14,238 nt of DNA from an uncultured Dialister sp. (GTDB taxonomy: Bacteria > Bacillota > Negativicutes > Veillonellales > Dialisteraceae): contig NZ_CAAFRZ010000112.1 of assembly GCF_900765565.1 (NCBI RefSeq), positions 1 through 14,238 of the forward strand. Direction: 5' to 3'. The first letter of the stretch is position 1. Each line of letters begins with the position of its first letter. Shown piece by piece: positions 7,035-14,084 of the stretch. The notes beneath the pieces are model-generated. The model was given only the letters and a program-made list of their open reading frames with translations. It was not told where the DNA came from and did not search any database. The position numbers and the translations under genes are program-made.

Positions 7035-7762
7035 AAGTGGTTCCTTTCAAAATACTCATTGGCCTTCTTCAGGTCCGCTTCCGTATCAATACCGATATCC
7101 TCCGTTTCCACCGGAATGACACCGATTTTATATCCCATTTCCAGGGCCCGGAGCTGTTCCAGGGATTCCGTTTTTTCCAGTGGCGTCTGTTCCATCTTTG
7201 CATAGGCCAGGAGAAAATCCCGGCGGTATGCATAGATTCCCACATGCTTCAGGGGAGGTACAGAAAATTCATGACGGGGATAGGGAATGAGGGACCGAGA
7301 AAAATAGAGAGCTTCCCCTTTCCGGTTCACAACCACCTTCACCGCCGATGGATCCTCATACTCCTCTTTTTTCAAAGGTGTTGCCACGGTGGCCATATCC
7401 AGGTCTTCATGATCCATGAGATCCCTGGCCAGACGGTCAATCACATCGGGATCAATAAGAGGCTCATCCCCCTGTACATTGACAATAATATCATACTGCG
7501 GAAGCTTTTCTGCTACCTCCGCCAGCCGGTCCGTTCCGGTGGGATGGTTTACGGAAGTCATCACCACGTGGCCGCCGAAACTTTTGACTTCTTTCTCGAT
7601 GTCTTCATGGTCCGTAGCCACGATGACCGTACCCGGCACTTTGGCAAGGCAGGCCCTTTCATAGACCCGATGGACCAGTGTCTTGCCGGCAATCATGCGA
7701 AGCGGTTTTCCCGGAAGCCTGGTGGAGGCATAGCGGGAAGGAATAATACAGGCTGCTTTCAT
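7031..7762 (-). CDS. kdsB: 3-deoxy-manno-octulosonate cytidylyltransferase KdsB
   Basis: Activates Kdo with CTP to CMP-Kdo, the donor for WaaA. The 243 residues are close to E. coli KdsB (248). Family landmarks are IPSRYASTRLPGKPL (7-21, nucleotide-binding loop), the VATDHE segment (48-53), NVQGDEP (95-101), ALYFSRSLIPYPR (151-163), HVGIYAYR (173-180) and EKTESLEQLRALEMG (196-210). The frame is open five codons further upstream (ATG 7777), but that ATG overlaps the GGGAGG that precedes ATG 7762, and the family begins at this Met, so I chose 7762. It overlaps the lpxK stop by one base (TGATG) and kdsA by four, so it is likely coupled to both. Confidence 0.97.
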   Translation of the reverse strand: MKAACIIPSRYASTRLPGKPLRMIAGKTLVHRVYERACLAKVPGTVIVATDHEDIEKEVKSFGGHVVMTSVNHPTGTDRLAEVAEKLPQYDIIVNVQGDEPLIDPDVIDRLARDLMDHEDLDMATVATPLKKEEYEDPSAVKVVVNRKGEALYFSRSLIPYPRHEFSVPPLKHVGIYAYRRDFLLAYAKMEQTPLEKTESLEQLRALEMGYKIGVIPVETEDIGIDTEADLKKANEYFERNHL

Positions 7763-8868
7763 CACAAATCCTCCCATTGTTTTTTCAAAAGTGCGAGACC
7801 TTCAGGGAAGGTCATCTCTATTTCAAGGACATAGAACGGTACCGTCGACTTTTCCATACTGGTAAGATTCATCATTTTGACGGCATCTTTTTCCGTGACA
7901 ACAATTATATCCGCCCCATACCGGCGGGCTTCGGACTCCGCATTCCGGATATCCTCCTCTTCATAGGCATGGTGGTCATCAAAAGCCATCTCTCCCGTGA
8001 GAAACAGCCCGGCTTCCTTCGCCGTTTCCGCAAAGGCGCCAGGATTTCCTATACCGGAAACAAGATAGGCCCGTTTGCCTTTTGTCTCGGGCCTTGGTTC
8101 TCTGGGATTCCTGCTTTTCCATGCGCCGTATGCCACAACGCCGGAAGGACTGTGGCAGGAAGAAATGACCGGCCTGTTCCCGGCAATTTTTCGGAGGGTC
8201 CTTTTGATTTCCTCTATTTTGGATGGAGCTGCCTGGTCACTCTTGGTCAGTATAAAGAGACTGGCTCTTCTAAGAGCTTCCAGGGGTTCCCTGAGAAGTC
8301 CCCGGGGCAGGGCGTGACCATAGCCAAAGGGATTCGTACAATCCAAAAGGACTATATCCCTGTCCCGTTTCATAGACCAGTACTGGAAGCCATCATCCAT
8401 GAGCAGAATATCTGCTCCCAATTCTTTGGCCTTTTCCGCGGACCGGAAACGGTCCTTTCCCACCAGCACCGGCACTCCCGGAAGCTTCAGGGCCATCATA
8501 TAGGGCTCGTCCCCCGCCATTTTCTGGGAAACAAGGATGGATCGGCCATCGGATACGATGCCTCCCTCCTTTTCCAGCCCGCTCCTATAGCCCCGACTGA
8601 TAATGGCAGGTCGATGCCCTTCCGCCTTCAGTAGCTCCGCAATCCGGATAATACAGGGGGTCTTTCCCGTACCACCGGCCGTAATATTCCCTACAGAAAT
8701 GACAGGTACCCCCACACTTTCAGCAGCGACCAGGGCTTTGTCCCTCTTTTTTACGACCTGGGACAGATAAAGGGACTCCAGCTTTTCCAGGAAAAACAGG
8801 GCCACCCGATCCTTTCCCCGGGGTTTCGGATTCTTCATGAGTCCCGTCACATAGTCTTCAAGGCTCAT
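7762..8868 (-). CDS. lpxK: Tetraacyldisaccharide 4'-kinase LpxK
   Basis: Phosphorylates the 4' position of the lipid A disaccharide to give lipid IVA at the inner membrane. The 368 residues are longer than E. coli LpxK (328). The P-loop is in GNITAGGTGKT (60-70), then SRGYRSG (91-97), the DDGFQ motif (158-162), DHH (298-300) and TEKDAVK (325-331), all in family order. The N-terminal 50 residues are more charged than the hydrophobic N-terminal anchor of the E. coli enzyme; only ALFFLEKLESLYLSQV (23-38) looks amphipathic, so membrane contact may be peripheral. ATG start with GAGGG just upstream; it overlaps waaA by 11 bases and kdsB by one. Confidence 0.96.
   Translation of the reverse strand: MSLEDYVTGLMKNPKPRGKDRVALFFLEKLESLYLSQVVKKRDKALVAAESVGVPVISVGNITAGGTGKTPCIIRIAELLKAEGHRPAIISRGYRSGLEKEGGIVSDGRSILVSQKMAGDEPYMMALKLPGVPVLVGKDRFRSAEKAKELGADILLMDDGFQYWSMKRDRDIVLLDCTNPFGYGHALPRGLLREPLEALRRASLFILTKSDQAAPSKIEEIKRTLRKIAGNRPVISSCHSPSGVVAYGAWKSRNPREPRPETKGKRAYLVSGIGNPGAFAETAKEAGLFLTGEMAFDDHHAYEEEDIRNAESEARRYGADIIVVTEKDAVKMMNLTSMEKSTVPFYVLEIEMTFPEGLALLKKQWEDL
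7770..7775 (-). promoter_or_regulatory. Ribosome-binding site that sets the kdsB start
   Basis: GGGAGG lies 7 bases before the ATG at 7762. The in-frame ATG at 7777 touches this site and has no comparable site of its own. Confidence 0.85.
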
Positions 8869-10186
8869 TTTTCCCTCTCAAATGGATACCATACTCCGCC
8901 ACCAGTTCTTCAAAGGCATGGATATTGCGGCCCGTGGCTCCCTGGTTTTCCCGAACCACTTCCAATGCCGCCTCTCCCATACGCTTCATTTTTTCCGGAT
9001 GGCCCAAAAGGTCCAGCAATGTTGTTTCAAAAGATTTCTCATCCGGTGTCATGATACATACGCCCCGACTTGAAAGAAGTTCAAAAATTTCCTGGAAATT
9101 GAACATGTAGGGCCCCACAAGAACCGGCTTGCCATGGGCCGCGGGTTCCAGGATATTGTGTCCCCCCACCTTTACAAAACTGCCGCCCACAAAGACCACA
9201 TCCGCCAGGCTGTAGAGCCGTCCCAGTTCGCCGATGGTATCCAGAATAACGATCTGGGCACTTTTCCCATCATCCTCTTCCGTTCCCATCTTGGACCGGC
9301 GAAGCACAGTAAATCCATGGTGTTTGATCATAAACCGGACAGAAGGAGCCCTTGTAATTTCCCTCACCGCCAGAAGAAGCCGGGCATCCGGATACTTTTC
9401 GAGCACCTTTTTAAAGGTGCGGACAATGATTTCCTCTTCTCCGCCGTGGGTAGAGCCGGCAACGATGATTGGTCCTTTTCCGTCAAACCGGAATTCTTTC
9501 CGGAGCCGGTTTCTTTCTTCTTCCGAAACTTCCGCATAGGTCTGGTCATACTTCGTATTTCCCGTAATCGTCACCCTATCCGGAATGGCTCCCATGGAAA
9601 TAATCCTCTCCTGGTCGATTTTCGACTGCATGCAGAACTTCCGGATCTGGAAAAGCATTTTTGTCGTAAACCGCCGGATCAGGGAATACCTCTTCATAGA
9701 GCGGCCGCTGATACGGCCGTTCATCATCATGACCGGAATCTTTTTCCGCCAGGCAAGGCGGAGGAAATTGGGCCACAATTCCGTTTCTATGAGAATAATG
9801 GCTTTGGGATTTACGATGTTCACGATTCGTTCTGTAATAACCGGCAGGTCAAAGGGAAAGAATATATGCCCGTCCGCTTCCGGAATGATGCGCTGGGCCA
9901 TGCGGTGTCCTGTAGCGGTAACTACGGATACCACTACCATTTCATCGGGATATTTTTCCTTCAGTTCCCTCACAATAGGGCTGGCAGCCACCACTTCCCC
10001 CACCGATGCGGCATGGACCCAGATGGCATTATGGTCAGCAATCTGCAGAAGCGTAGGAGTAGGCATAATGCCGGCACTCTGCTTCAGCCTGTCATAAAAT
10101 CCCTCTTCAAACACAAGGCGGTAAATGAGGATCGGTATCTGGAGGATCCAGTAAGCCACCAGGCATATATTGTAAAACCAGTACAA
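8858..10186 (-). CDS. waaA: Kdo transferase WaaA (KdtA), GT30 family
   Basis: Transfers Kdo from CMP-Kdo to lipid IVA at the inner membrane. The 442 residues begin with a hydrophobic helix (about 3-25). The N-terminal lobe has HAASVGEV (58-65), whose E64 fits the catalytic Glu of the family, and ETELWPN (134-140). The C-terminal lobe has GSTHGGEEE (244-252), FVGGSFVKVGGHNILEPAA (332-350) and NFQEI (363-367). Where E. coli has PRHPER, this protein has VREITR (274-279). I chose a TTG start at 10186: it follows AAGGAG by 8 bases and gives the family's usual N-terminus. An upstream TTG at 10213 would read through that site. A 57-base gap separates it from msbA. The number of Kdo units added cannot be read from sequence. 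Confidence 0.95.
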   Translation of the reverse strand: MYWFYNICLVAYWILQIPILIYRLVFEEGFYDRLKQSAGIMPTPTLLQIADHNAIWVHAASVGEVVAASPIVRELKEKYPDEMVVVSVVTATGHRMAQRIIPEADGHIFFPFDLPVITERIVNIVNPKAIILIETELWPNFLRLAWRKKIPVMMMNGRISGRSMKRYSLIRRFTTKMLFQIRKFCMQSKIDQERIISMGAIPDRVTITGNTKYDQTYAEVSEEERNRLRKEFRFDGKGPIIVAGSTHGGEEEIIVRTFKKVLEKYPDARLLLAVREITRAPSVRFMIKHHGFTVLRRSKMGTEEDDGKSAQIVILDTIGELGRLYSLADVVFVGGSFVKVGGHNILEPAAHGKPVLVGPYMFNFQEIFELLSSRGVCIMTPDEKSFETTLLDLLGHPEKMKRMGEAALEVVRENQGATGRNIHAFEELVAEYGIHLRGKNEP

Positions 10187-10194
10187 TGGGGTAT

Positions 10195-10200
10195 CTCCTT
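10195..10200 (-). promoter_or_regulatory. Ribosome-binding site that sets the TTG start of waaA
   Basis: AAGGAG lies 8 bases before the TTG at 10186. No ATG or GTG is placed as well, so waaA most likely uses a TTG codon. Confidence 0.75.
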
Positions 10201-10243
10201 TTCCGGAAAACAAACGATAATTTCGAGGAAATGGGGAAACGAG

Positions 10244-12028
10244 TCAACCTTCTTTTTCCTCATCCTCCGCATCCTCTTCCGCTTCCGCCACTTTAGCGCT
10301 CATGGTATAGAGGTCATAATAGAGACCGCCCTTTGCCATGAGTTCATCATGGGTGCCCCGTTCTGCAATGACACCGTCATTGAGAACAAGGATCTGGTCT
10401 GCATTTTTAATGGTGGAAAGCCGGTGGGCAATAACAAAGGATGTACGACCAACCATCAGTTTATCCAGTGCATCCTGTACGATTTTTTCACTTTCCGTAT
10501 CCAGTGCCGATGTAGCCTCATCGAGAATCAGGATTTTCGGATTCTTCAGGATAGCCCGGGCGATGGCGATACGCTGCCGCTGGCCGCCGGAAAGGATGAG
10601 TCCCCGGTCTCCGACTTTTGTATCAATACCGTTGGGAAGCTCCTTAATAAATTTCTCCGCATTCGCCGCCCGGATAGCCGCCCAGACTTCTTCGTCCGTC
10701 GCATCCAGCCGCCCATAGAGGACGTTATCCTTGATGGACGTATTGAAGAGGAGCGTGTCCTGGGGTACCAGACCGATCTGGTCTCGAAGGGATCCCAGGG
10801 TGGCCTTGCGGATGTCTGTACCGTCAATGTCGATTTCCCCGCCGGTTACTTCATAGAACCGGGGAAGAAGGTTCGCAATCGTTGATTTACCGGCTCCCGA
10901 AGGCCCTACAATGGCGATGGTCTCTCCGGGGTTGGCCTTGAAATTCAGGTCTTTCAGCACCGGATGCCCTTCTTCATAATAGAAAGCCACGTGCTTGGCT
11001 TCCACAGCCCCTTCTGTCACCACCAGAGGCTTTTCTTCCGCCCGGTTCTGTTCCTCTTCCTTTTCATCGAGAATATCAAATACCCGGTCGGCAGCAGCCA
11101 GAGACTTCTGGATATTGCCGTAGCTGTCGGCAATACGCTTGATGGGATTTGCCAGGTTAATGGCATAAATCAGGAACGCGATCAGTTCGCCTGCGGTCAT
11201 AATGCCGTCAATGACGGAAACCCCGCCGTACCAGATAATGACTGTAATCGCCAGGGCCGCCAGGAATTCCACCACCGGCGTGAGCTGGCTCTGCTGGCGG
11301 ATGGAGCGGACCGTGGCTTTGAAGTTATCCTGGTTTACTTTATTGAACCGCTTCGTTTCATAATCAGAACGGTTAAAGCTTCTGATGATGCGGACCCCCG
11401 ATATAGTTTCCTGGAGCATGGCCGTCACATCAGCCAGCCGCTCCTGCACATTCCGTCCGGAGGAGTGAAGTTTCTTACCAAAGAACTTAATGGTCACCGA
11501 AACCAGTGGCACAATGACCAGACAGAGGATTGTGAGTTTCCACTGCAGGTAAATCATGGCCGCAAAGGAACCGATAAAAATAGCTCCTTCCTGCACCAGC
11601 ATGATAAAGTCAGATGTCATGGCAGTCTGCAGGGCACTGATGTCATTGGTGAGATTACTCATGATTTCCCCAGTCCGCCGCTTATCGAAATAGGCAATAG
11701 GCAGTTTCTGCAGATGGTCATAGAGCTTGTTCCGGAGATCCCGAATCACGGACTGCCCGATATAGCCCATAAGGTAGCGGTGGGCAAATGTGGTGGCCCC
11801 GCGGATAAAGAATACGATAATAATGGAAACGATGATAAGGTACAGCATGGTAATGTCCTTATCCTCCAGTACCTTATCGATAACGTCCTTGATAATCCAC
11901 GGAACGTACAGATTCGTCGCCGATACCGATATCATACAGATAATGGATACGATGAGCAGCTTGATATAGGGCTTCAGGTATTTCAGCAGCCTGCGATAAC
12001 TGTTTAATTTACTTCTCTTTTCTGCCAT
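10244..12028 (-). CDS. msbA: Lipid A export ABC transporter MsbA (half-transporter)
   Basis: Homodimeric flippase that moves core-lipid A across the inner membrane using ATP. The 594 residues are close to E. coli MsbA (582). The transmembrane domain covers about 1-320, with hydrophobic segments near 22-45, 60-78, 138-180 and 250-292. The ATPase domain has Walker A GPSGAGKS (375-382), signature LSGGQ (479-483), Walker B ILILDEA (499-505) and IAHRLST (533-539). The C-terminus is a run of acidic residues (about 581-594). I chose ATG 12028, 6 bases after AGGAG; a TTG seven codons upstream is less likely. It overlaps lpxB by 20 bases. The MsbA name over other lipid ABC exporters rests on its place in the lipid A operon. 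Confidence 0.93.
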   Translation of the reverse strand: MAEKRSKLNSYRRLLKYLKPYIKLLIVSIICMISVSATNLYVPWIIKDVIDKVLEDKDITMLYLIIVSIIIVFFIRGATTFAHRYLMGYIGQSVIRDLRNKLYDHLQKLPIAYFDKRRTGEIMSNLTNDISALQTAMTSDFIMLVQEGAIFIGSFAAMIYLQWKLTILCLVIVPLVSVTIKFFGKKLHSSGRNVQERLADVTAMLQETISGVRIIRSFNRSDYETKRFNKVNQDNFKATVRSIRQQSQLTPVVEFLAALAITVIIWYGGVSVIDGIMTAGELIAFLIYAINLANPIKRIADSYGNIQKSLAAADRVFDILDEKEEEQNRAEEKPLVVTEGAVEAKHVAFYYEEGHPVLKDLNFKANPGETIAIVGPSGAGKSTIANLLPRFYEVTGGEIDIDGTDIRKATLGSLRDQIGLVPQDTLLFNTSIKDNVLYGRLDATDEEVWAAIRAANAEKFIKELPNGIDTKVGDRGLILSGGQRQRIAIARAILKNPKILILDEATSALDTESEKIVQDALDKLMVGRTSFVIAHRLSTIKNADQILVLNDGVIAERGTHDELMAKGGLYYDLYTMSAKVAEAEEDAEDEEKEG

Positions 12029-13157
12029 GGACAGCTCCTGCCGTGTCAACTATAAGACGGGCCACGCGATGGACAGCTCCACCGGAGCCCAGCGCTTTCC
12101 GCACTTCTTTGATTTCTTCTATATTTTTCTTTCTCTTTTCCTCATCCTCTATCCAGGGAAGGAGGATGGACGTGATATTTTCCGCATTGGCCCTGTCCTG
12201 CAGAAGTTCCGGCGTCACTTCCCTGCCCATGAGGAGATTGGGTAGACCCGCATATTTGACATGGACCAGGAGATTAGCCAGGAACCAGGTCACCGGAGCC
12301 AGCTTATAGACCAATACCGTAGGCAGCTCCATCAGCGCCGTTTCCAGGGTAGCCGTACCGGAAGACGCTACGCAGGCCGTACAGATCTGCATGAGGTCGT
12401 ACTGGTGGCCTTCTGTGATTTCAATGGACAAAGGAGAATTTCCAATCAGAGACTTAAGAAAACTTTCCGGTATGGTGGATGCCCGGGGGATGAAAAACTG
12501 GCATTTTTCCTTTTTGTCCAGCTTTTCCGCCGCCTCCAGCATAATGGGAAGAAGGCCGGTGACCTCATTTTTCCGGCTCCCCGGCATGAGGAGAATCCGC
12601 TTCCTGTCCCAATCCCCATGGAAATAGTCCATAGCCTCATTAAAGGACATGGAAGGCTTTACCGTATCTGCCAAAGGGTGGCCTACAAAGGTCACCGGTG
12701 CCCCGGCTTCCTTATAAGCCCTGGCTTCAAAGGGAAATATGGAGGCCACCATGGTCACATCCCGGACAATATTCTTTGCCCTGCCTTTGTTCCAGGCCCA
12801 GATGGTGGGGGCAATGTAATAGACCACGGGAATGCCCAGTTCCTTTGCCACATGGGCCAGCTTCATATTAAAGCCCGGATAATCCACACAGACCAGCACA
12901 TCCGGTTTCTCCCGGACCATGGCTTCCTTCAGGAAGCTCCGGAGGCGGAAGAAAAAGGGAATATGTTTGATGACTTCCACAACGCCGATGATTCCGAGGT
13001 TTTCTATATCATAGATAATACGGACGCCGCTTTTCTTCATATCTGCGCCGCCCATGCCAAAGATTTCCACATCCGGCATCATGCGCTTGAGCTCTGCTGC
13101 CACGGCAGCAGCATGCATATCGCCGGACGCCTCTCCGGCGGACATCATAATTTTCAT
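12009..13157 (-). CDS. lpxB: Lipid-A-disaccharide synthase LpxB, GT19 family
   Basis: Joins UDP-2,3-diacylglucosamine to lipid X, forming the beta-1,6 disaccharide of lipid A at the inner-membrane surface. The 382 residues equal E. coli LpxB in length. Motifs in order are SAGEASGDMHAA (6-17), VCVDYPGFNMKLA (89-101), YYIAPTIWAWNKGRAKNI (113-130), FVGHPLADT (157-165), LMPGSRKNEV (190-199) and SSGTATLETAL (265-275), the last in the UDP-sugar binding half. ATG start 2 bases after the lpxI stop, with AGGA upstream. Its substrate lipid X is the product of the preceding gene. Confidence 0.97.
   Translation of the reverse strand: MKIMMSAGEASGDMHAAAVAAELKRMMPDVEIFGMGGADMKKSGVRIIYDIENLGIIGVVEVIKHIPFFFRLRSFLKEAMVREKPDVLVCVDYPGFNMKLAHVAKELGIPVVYYIAPTIWAWNKGRAKNIVRDVTMVASIFPFEARAYKEAGAPVTFVGHPLADTVKPSMSFNEAMDYFHGDWDRKRILLMPGSRKNEVTGLLPIMLEAAEKLDKKEKCQFFIPRASTIPESFLKSLIGNSPLSIEITEGHQYDLMQICTACVASSGTATLETALMELPTVLVYKLAPVTWFLANLLVHVKYAGLPNLLMGREVTPELLQDRANAENITSILLPWIEDEEKRKKNIEEIKEVRKALGSGGAVHRVARLIVDTAGAVHGRKEK
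12035..12039 (-). promoter_or_regulatory. Ribosome-binding site that sets the msbA start
   Basis: AGGAG lies 6 bases before the ATG at 12028, inside the 3' end of lpxB. It argues against the upstream TTG at 12049, which would place this site within the coding sequence. Confidence 0.8.
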
Positions 13158-13159
13158 AC

Positions 13160-13978
13160 TTAATCCTGTTCTACGGCAAGAATAACGATGCCCTTTTCAT
13201 TGGCCTCCTTCAGCACTGCATCCTTTTCCGCAAAAAGGGTATGCCAGGCCTCTATGGCCAACACAGCGCAGCCGCTTTCTTCCATGGAATGAAGTGTCTG
13301 GAGCCCCACAGCAGGCATATCGAAGCGGGTATCCTGGGATGGTTTTGCCGTCTTCACCACCACTGCGCCGCCCCGGGCCAGGGCACCGCCCCGTTTGATG
13401 CAGGCATCAGTACCCTCGATGGCTTCCACTGCCATGACGGCCTGGTTCTTTACTACCACCGTCTGCCCCAGGTCCATGGCCCCGATGGCCTTGGCGGCCT
13501 TGAATCCGAAAATCACATCCGCCATCTGGGCGTCGGTGGGCTTTTTCTTTGTGAAAACCTGGGGGCCCGGCATGAGGGGCTTCAGGTACTTCGTCTGGTC
13601 CAGCACGGAAATCCCGTCTTTCGCCAGCTCCTCTACAATAGCCAGTGTCACCGTATCATCCTTGAAATCCTTTTTCCTGAGGCGGTTCAGTACCTTGATG
13701 GCCCTAAGGTCCGGAAAAGGATGGTTCTTAAAGAGCCACTCCTTCGTCACCTTGCCGATCATGGTGACTTCCTTCACATGTTCACTGACCAGTGTTTTTA
13801 TTACTTTATTTAACTTGAATGCGCTGATTTCATAATAGGCATCTGCCATGTCTTTCAGCCGGCCATCGATGCCGGGAATCACAGCGATGCATACCACCCG
13901 GTATCCCTGGGATTTCACCGCTTCCGTAAACTCCACAGGAAGGGTCCCTATCCCTGCCAGCAGTCCGATTGTTTCCAT
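13160..13978 (-). CDS. lpxI: UDP-2,3-diacylglucosamine pyrophosphatase LpxI
   Basis: Cleaves UDP-2,3-diacylglucosamine to lipid X and UMP. LpxI replaces the unrelated LpxH in many lineages. The 272 residues show the N-terminal motif IGLLAGIGTLPVEF (4-17), PGPQVFTKKKPTDAQMADV (137-155), AIGAMDLGQTVVVKN (164-178), AVEAIEGTDACIKRGG (183-198) and RFDMPAVG (218-225). The catalytic Asp known from Caulobacter LpxI probably corresponds to D220, inferred from position only. I chose ATG 13978, 5 bases after GGAGG and giving the family's N-terminus; a GTG at 13990 overlaps that site. It is the first gene of the run, next to lpxB, which uses its product. Confidence 0.95.
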   Translation of the reverse strand: METIGLLAGIGTLPVEFTEAVKSQGYRVVCIAVIPGIDGRLKDMADAYYEISAFKLNKVIKTLVSEHVKEVTMIGKVTKEWLFKNHPFPDLRAIKVLNRLRKKDFKDDTVTLAIVEELAKDGISVLDQTKYLKPLMPGPQVFTKKKPTDAQMADVIFGFKAAKAIGAMDLGQTVVVKNQAVMAVEAIEGTDACIKRGGALARGGAVVVKTAKPSQDTRFDMPAVGLQTLHSMEESGCAVLAIEAWHTLFAEKDAVLKEANEKGIVILAVEQD

Positions 13979-13983
13979 ACAAA

Positions 13984-13988
13984 CCTCC
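13984..13988 (-). promoter_or_regulatory. Ribosome-binding site that sets the lpxI start
   Basis: GGAGG lies 5 bases before the ATG at 13978 and overlaps the region of the alternative GTG at 13990, which is therefore unlikely to be used. Confidence 0.85.
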
Positions 13989-14005
13989 ACTATACAACTC
14001 TTCTT

Positions 14006-14014
14006 ATTTTATCA
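14006..14014 (-). promoter_or_regulatory. Candidate promoter of the LPS operon (extended -10)
   Basis: Minus-strand TGATAAAAT fits an extended -10 box (TGn followed by TAAAAT, five of six matches to TATAAT). The -35 position is weak (GTGCGA at 17 bases), which is common for extended -10 promoters. It would start the transcript near 13999 and give a leader of about 20 bases carrying the GGAGG. It lies between the right-hand repeat and lpxI, and no other gene is seen between. Confidence 0.55.
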
Positions 14015-14048
14015 TTTCCAGGGGCATATCGCACTATGGGGACAGGAA

Positions 14049-14064
14049 ACAAATTGCGGTTTGT
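14049..14064. promoter_or_regulatory. Small inverted repeat upstream of the operon promoter
   Basis: ACAAA (14049-14053) and TTTGT (14060-14064) form a 5-base inverted repeat with a 6-base centre, about 35 bases upstream of the candidate -10 box. It could be an operator half-site pair, but arms this short can arise by chance. Confidence 0.2.
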
Positions 14065-14084
14065 AGAGCTGATGGGTTTTGCAT

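Noticed and set aside
6177..7205. 342-codon plus-strand open frame with a GAGGGGG site 6 bases before its ATG
   Set aside because: The start signal looks good, but the frame is antisense to kdsA and part of kdsB and has no family features; the site probably arises from the GC palindrome there.
9134..10885. 583-codon open frame on the plus strand across waaA and msbA
   Set aside because: It runs antisense to two well-conserved genes, has no recognisable domain or start signal, and its His/Arg/Phe-rich composition is typical of a frame shadow.
12261..13163. 300-codon plus-strand open frame opposite lpxB
   Set aside because: It mirrors the conserved lpxB gene and shows no domain or start signal of its own.
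13989..13994. TATAGT as the -10 box of the lpxI promoter
   Set aside because: A start from this box would fall at or beyond the GGAGG site, leaving no usable ribosome-binding site in the transcript.
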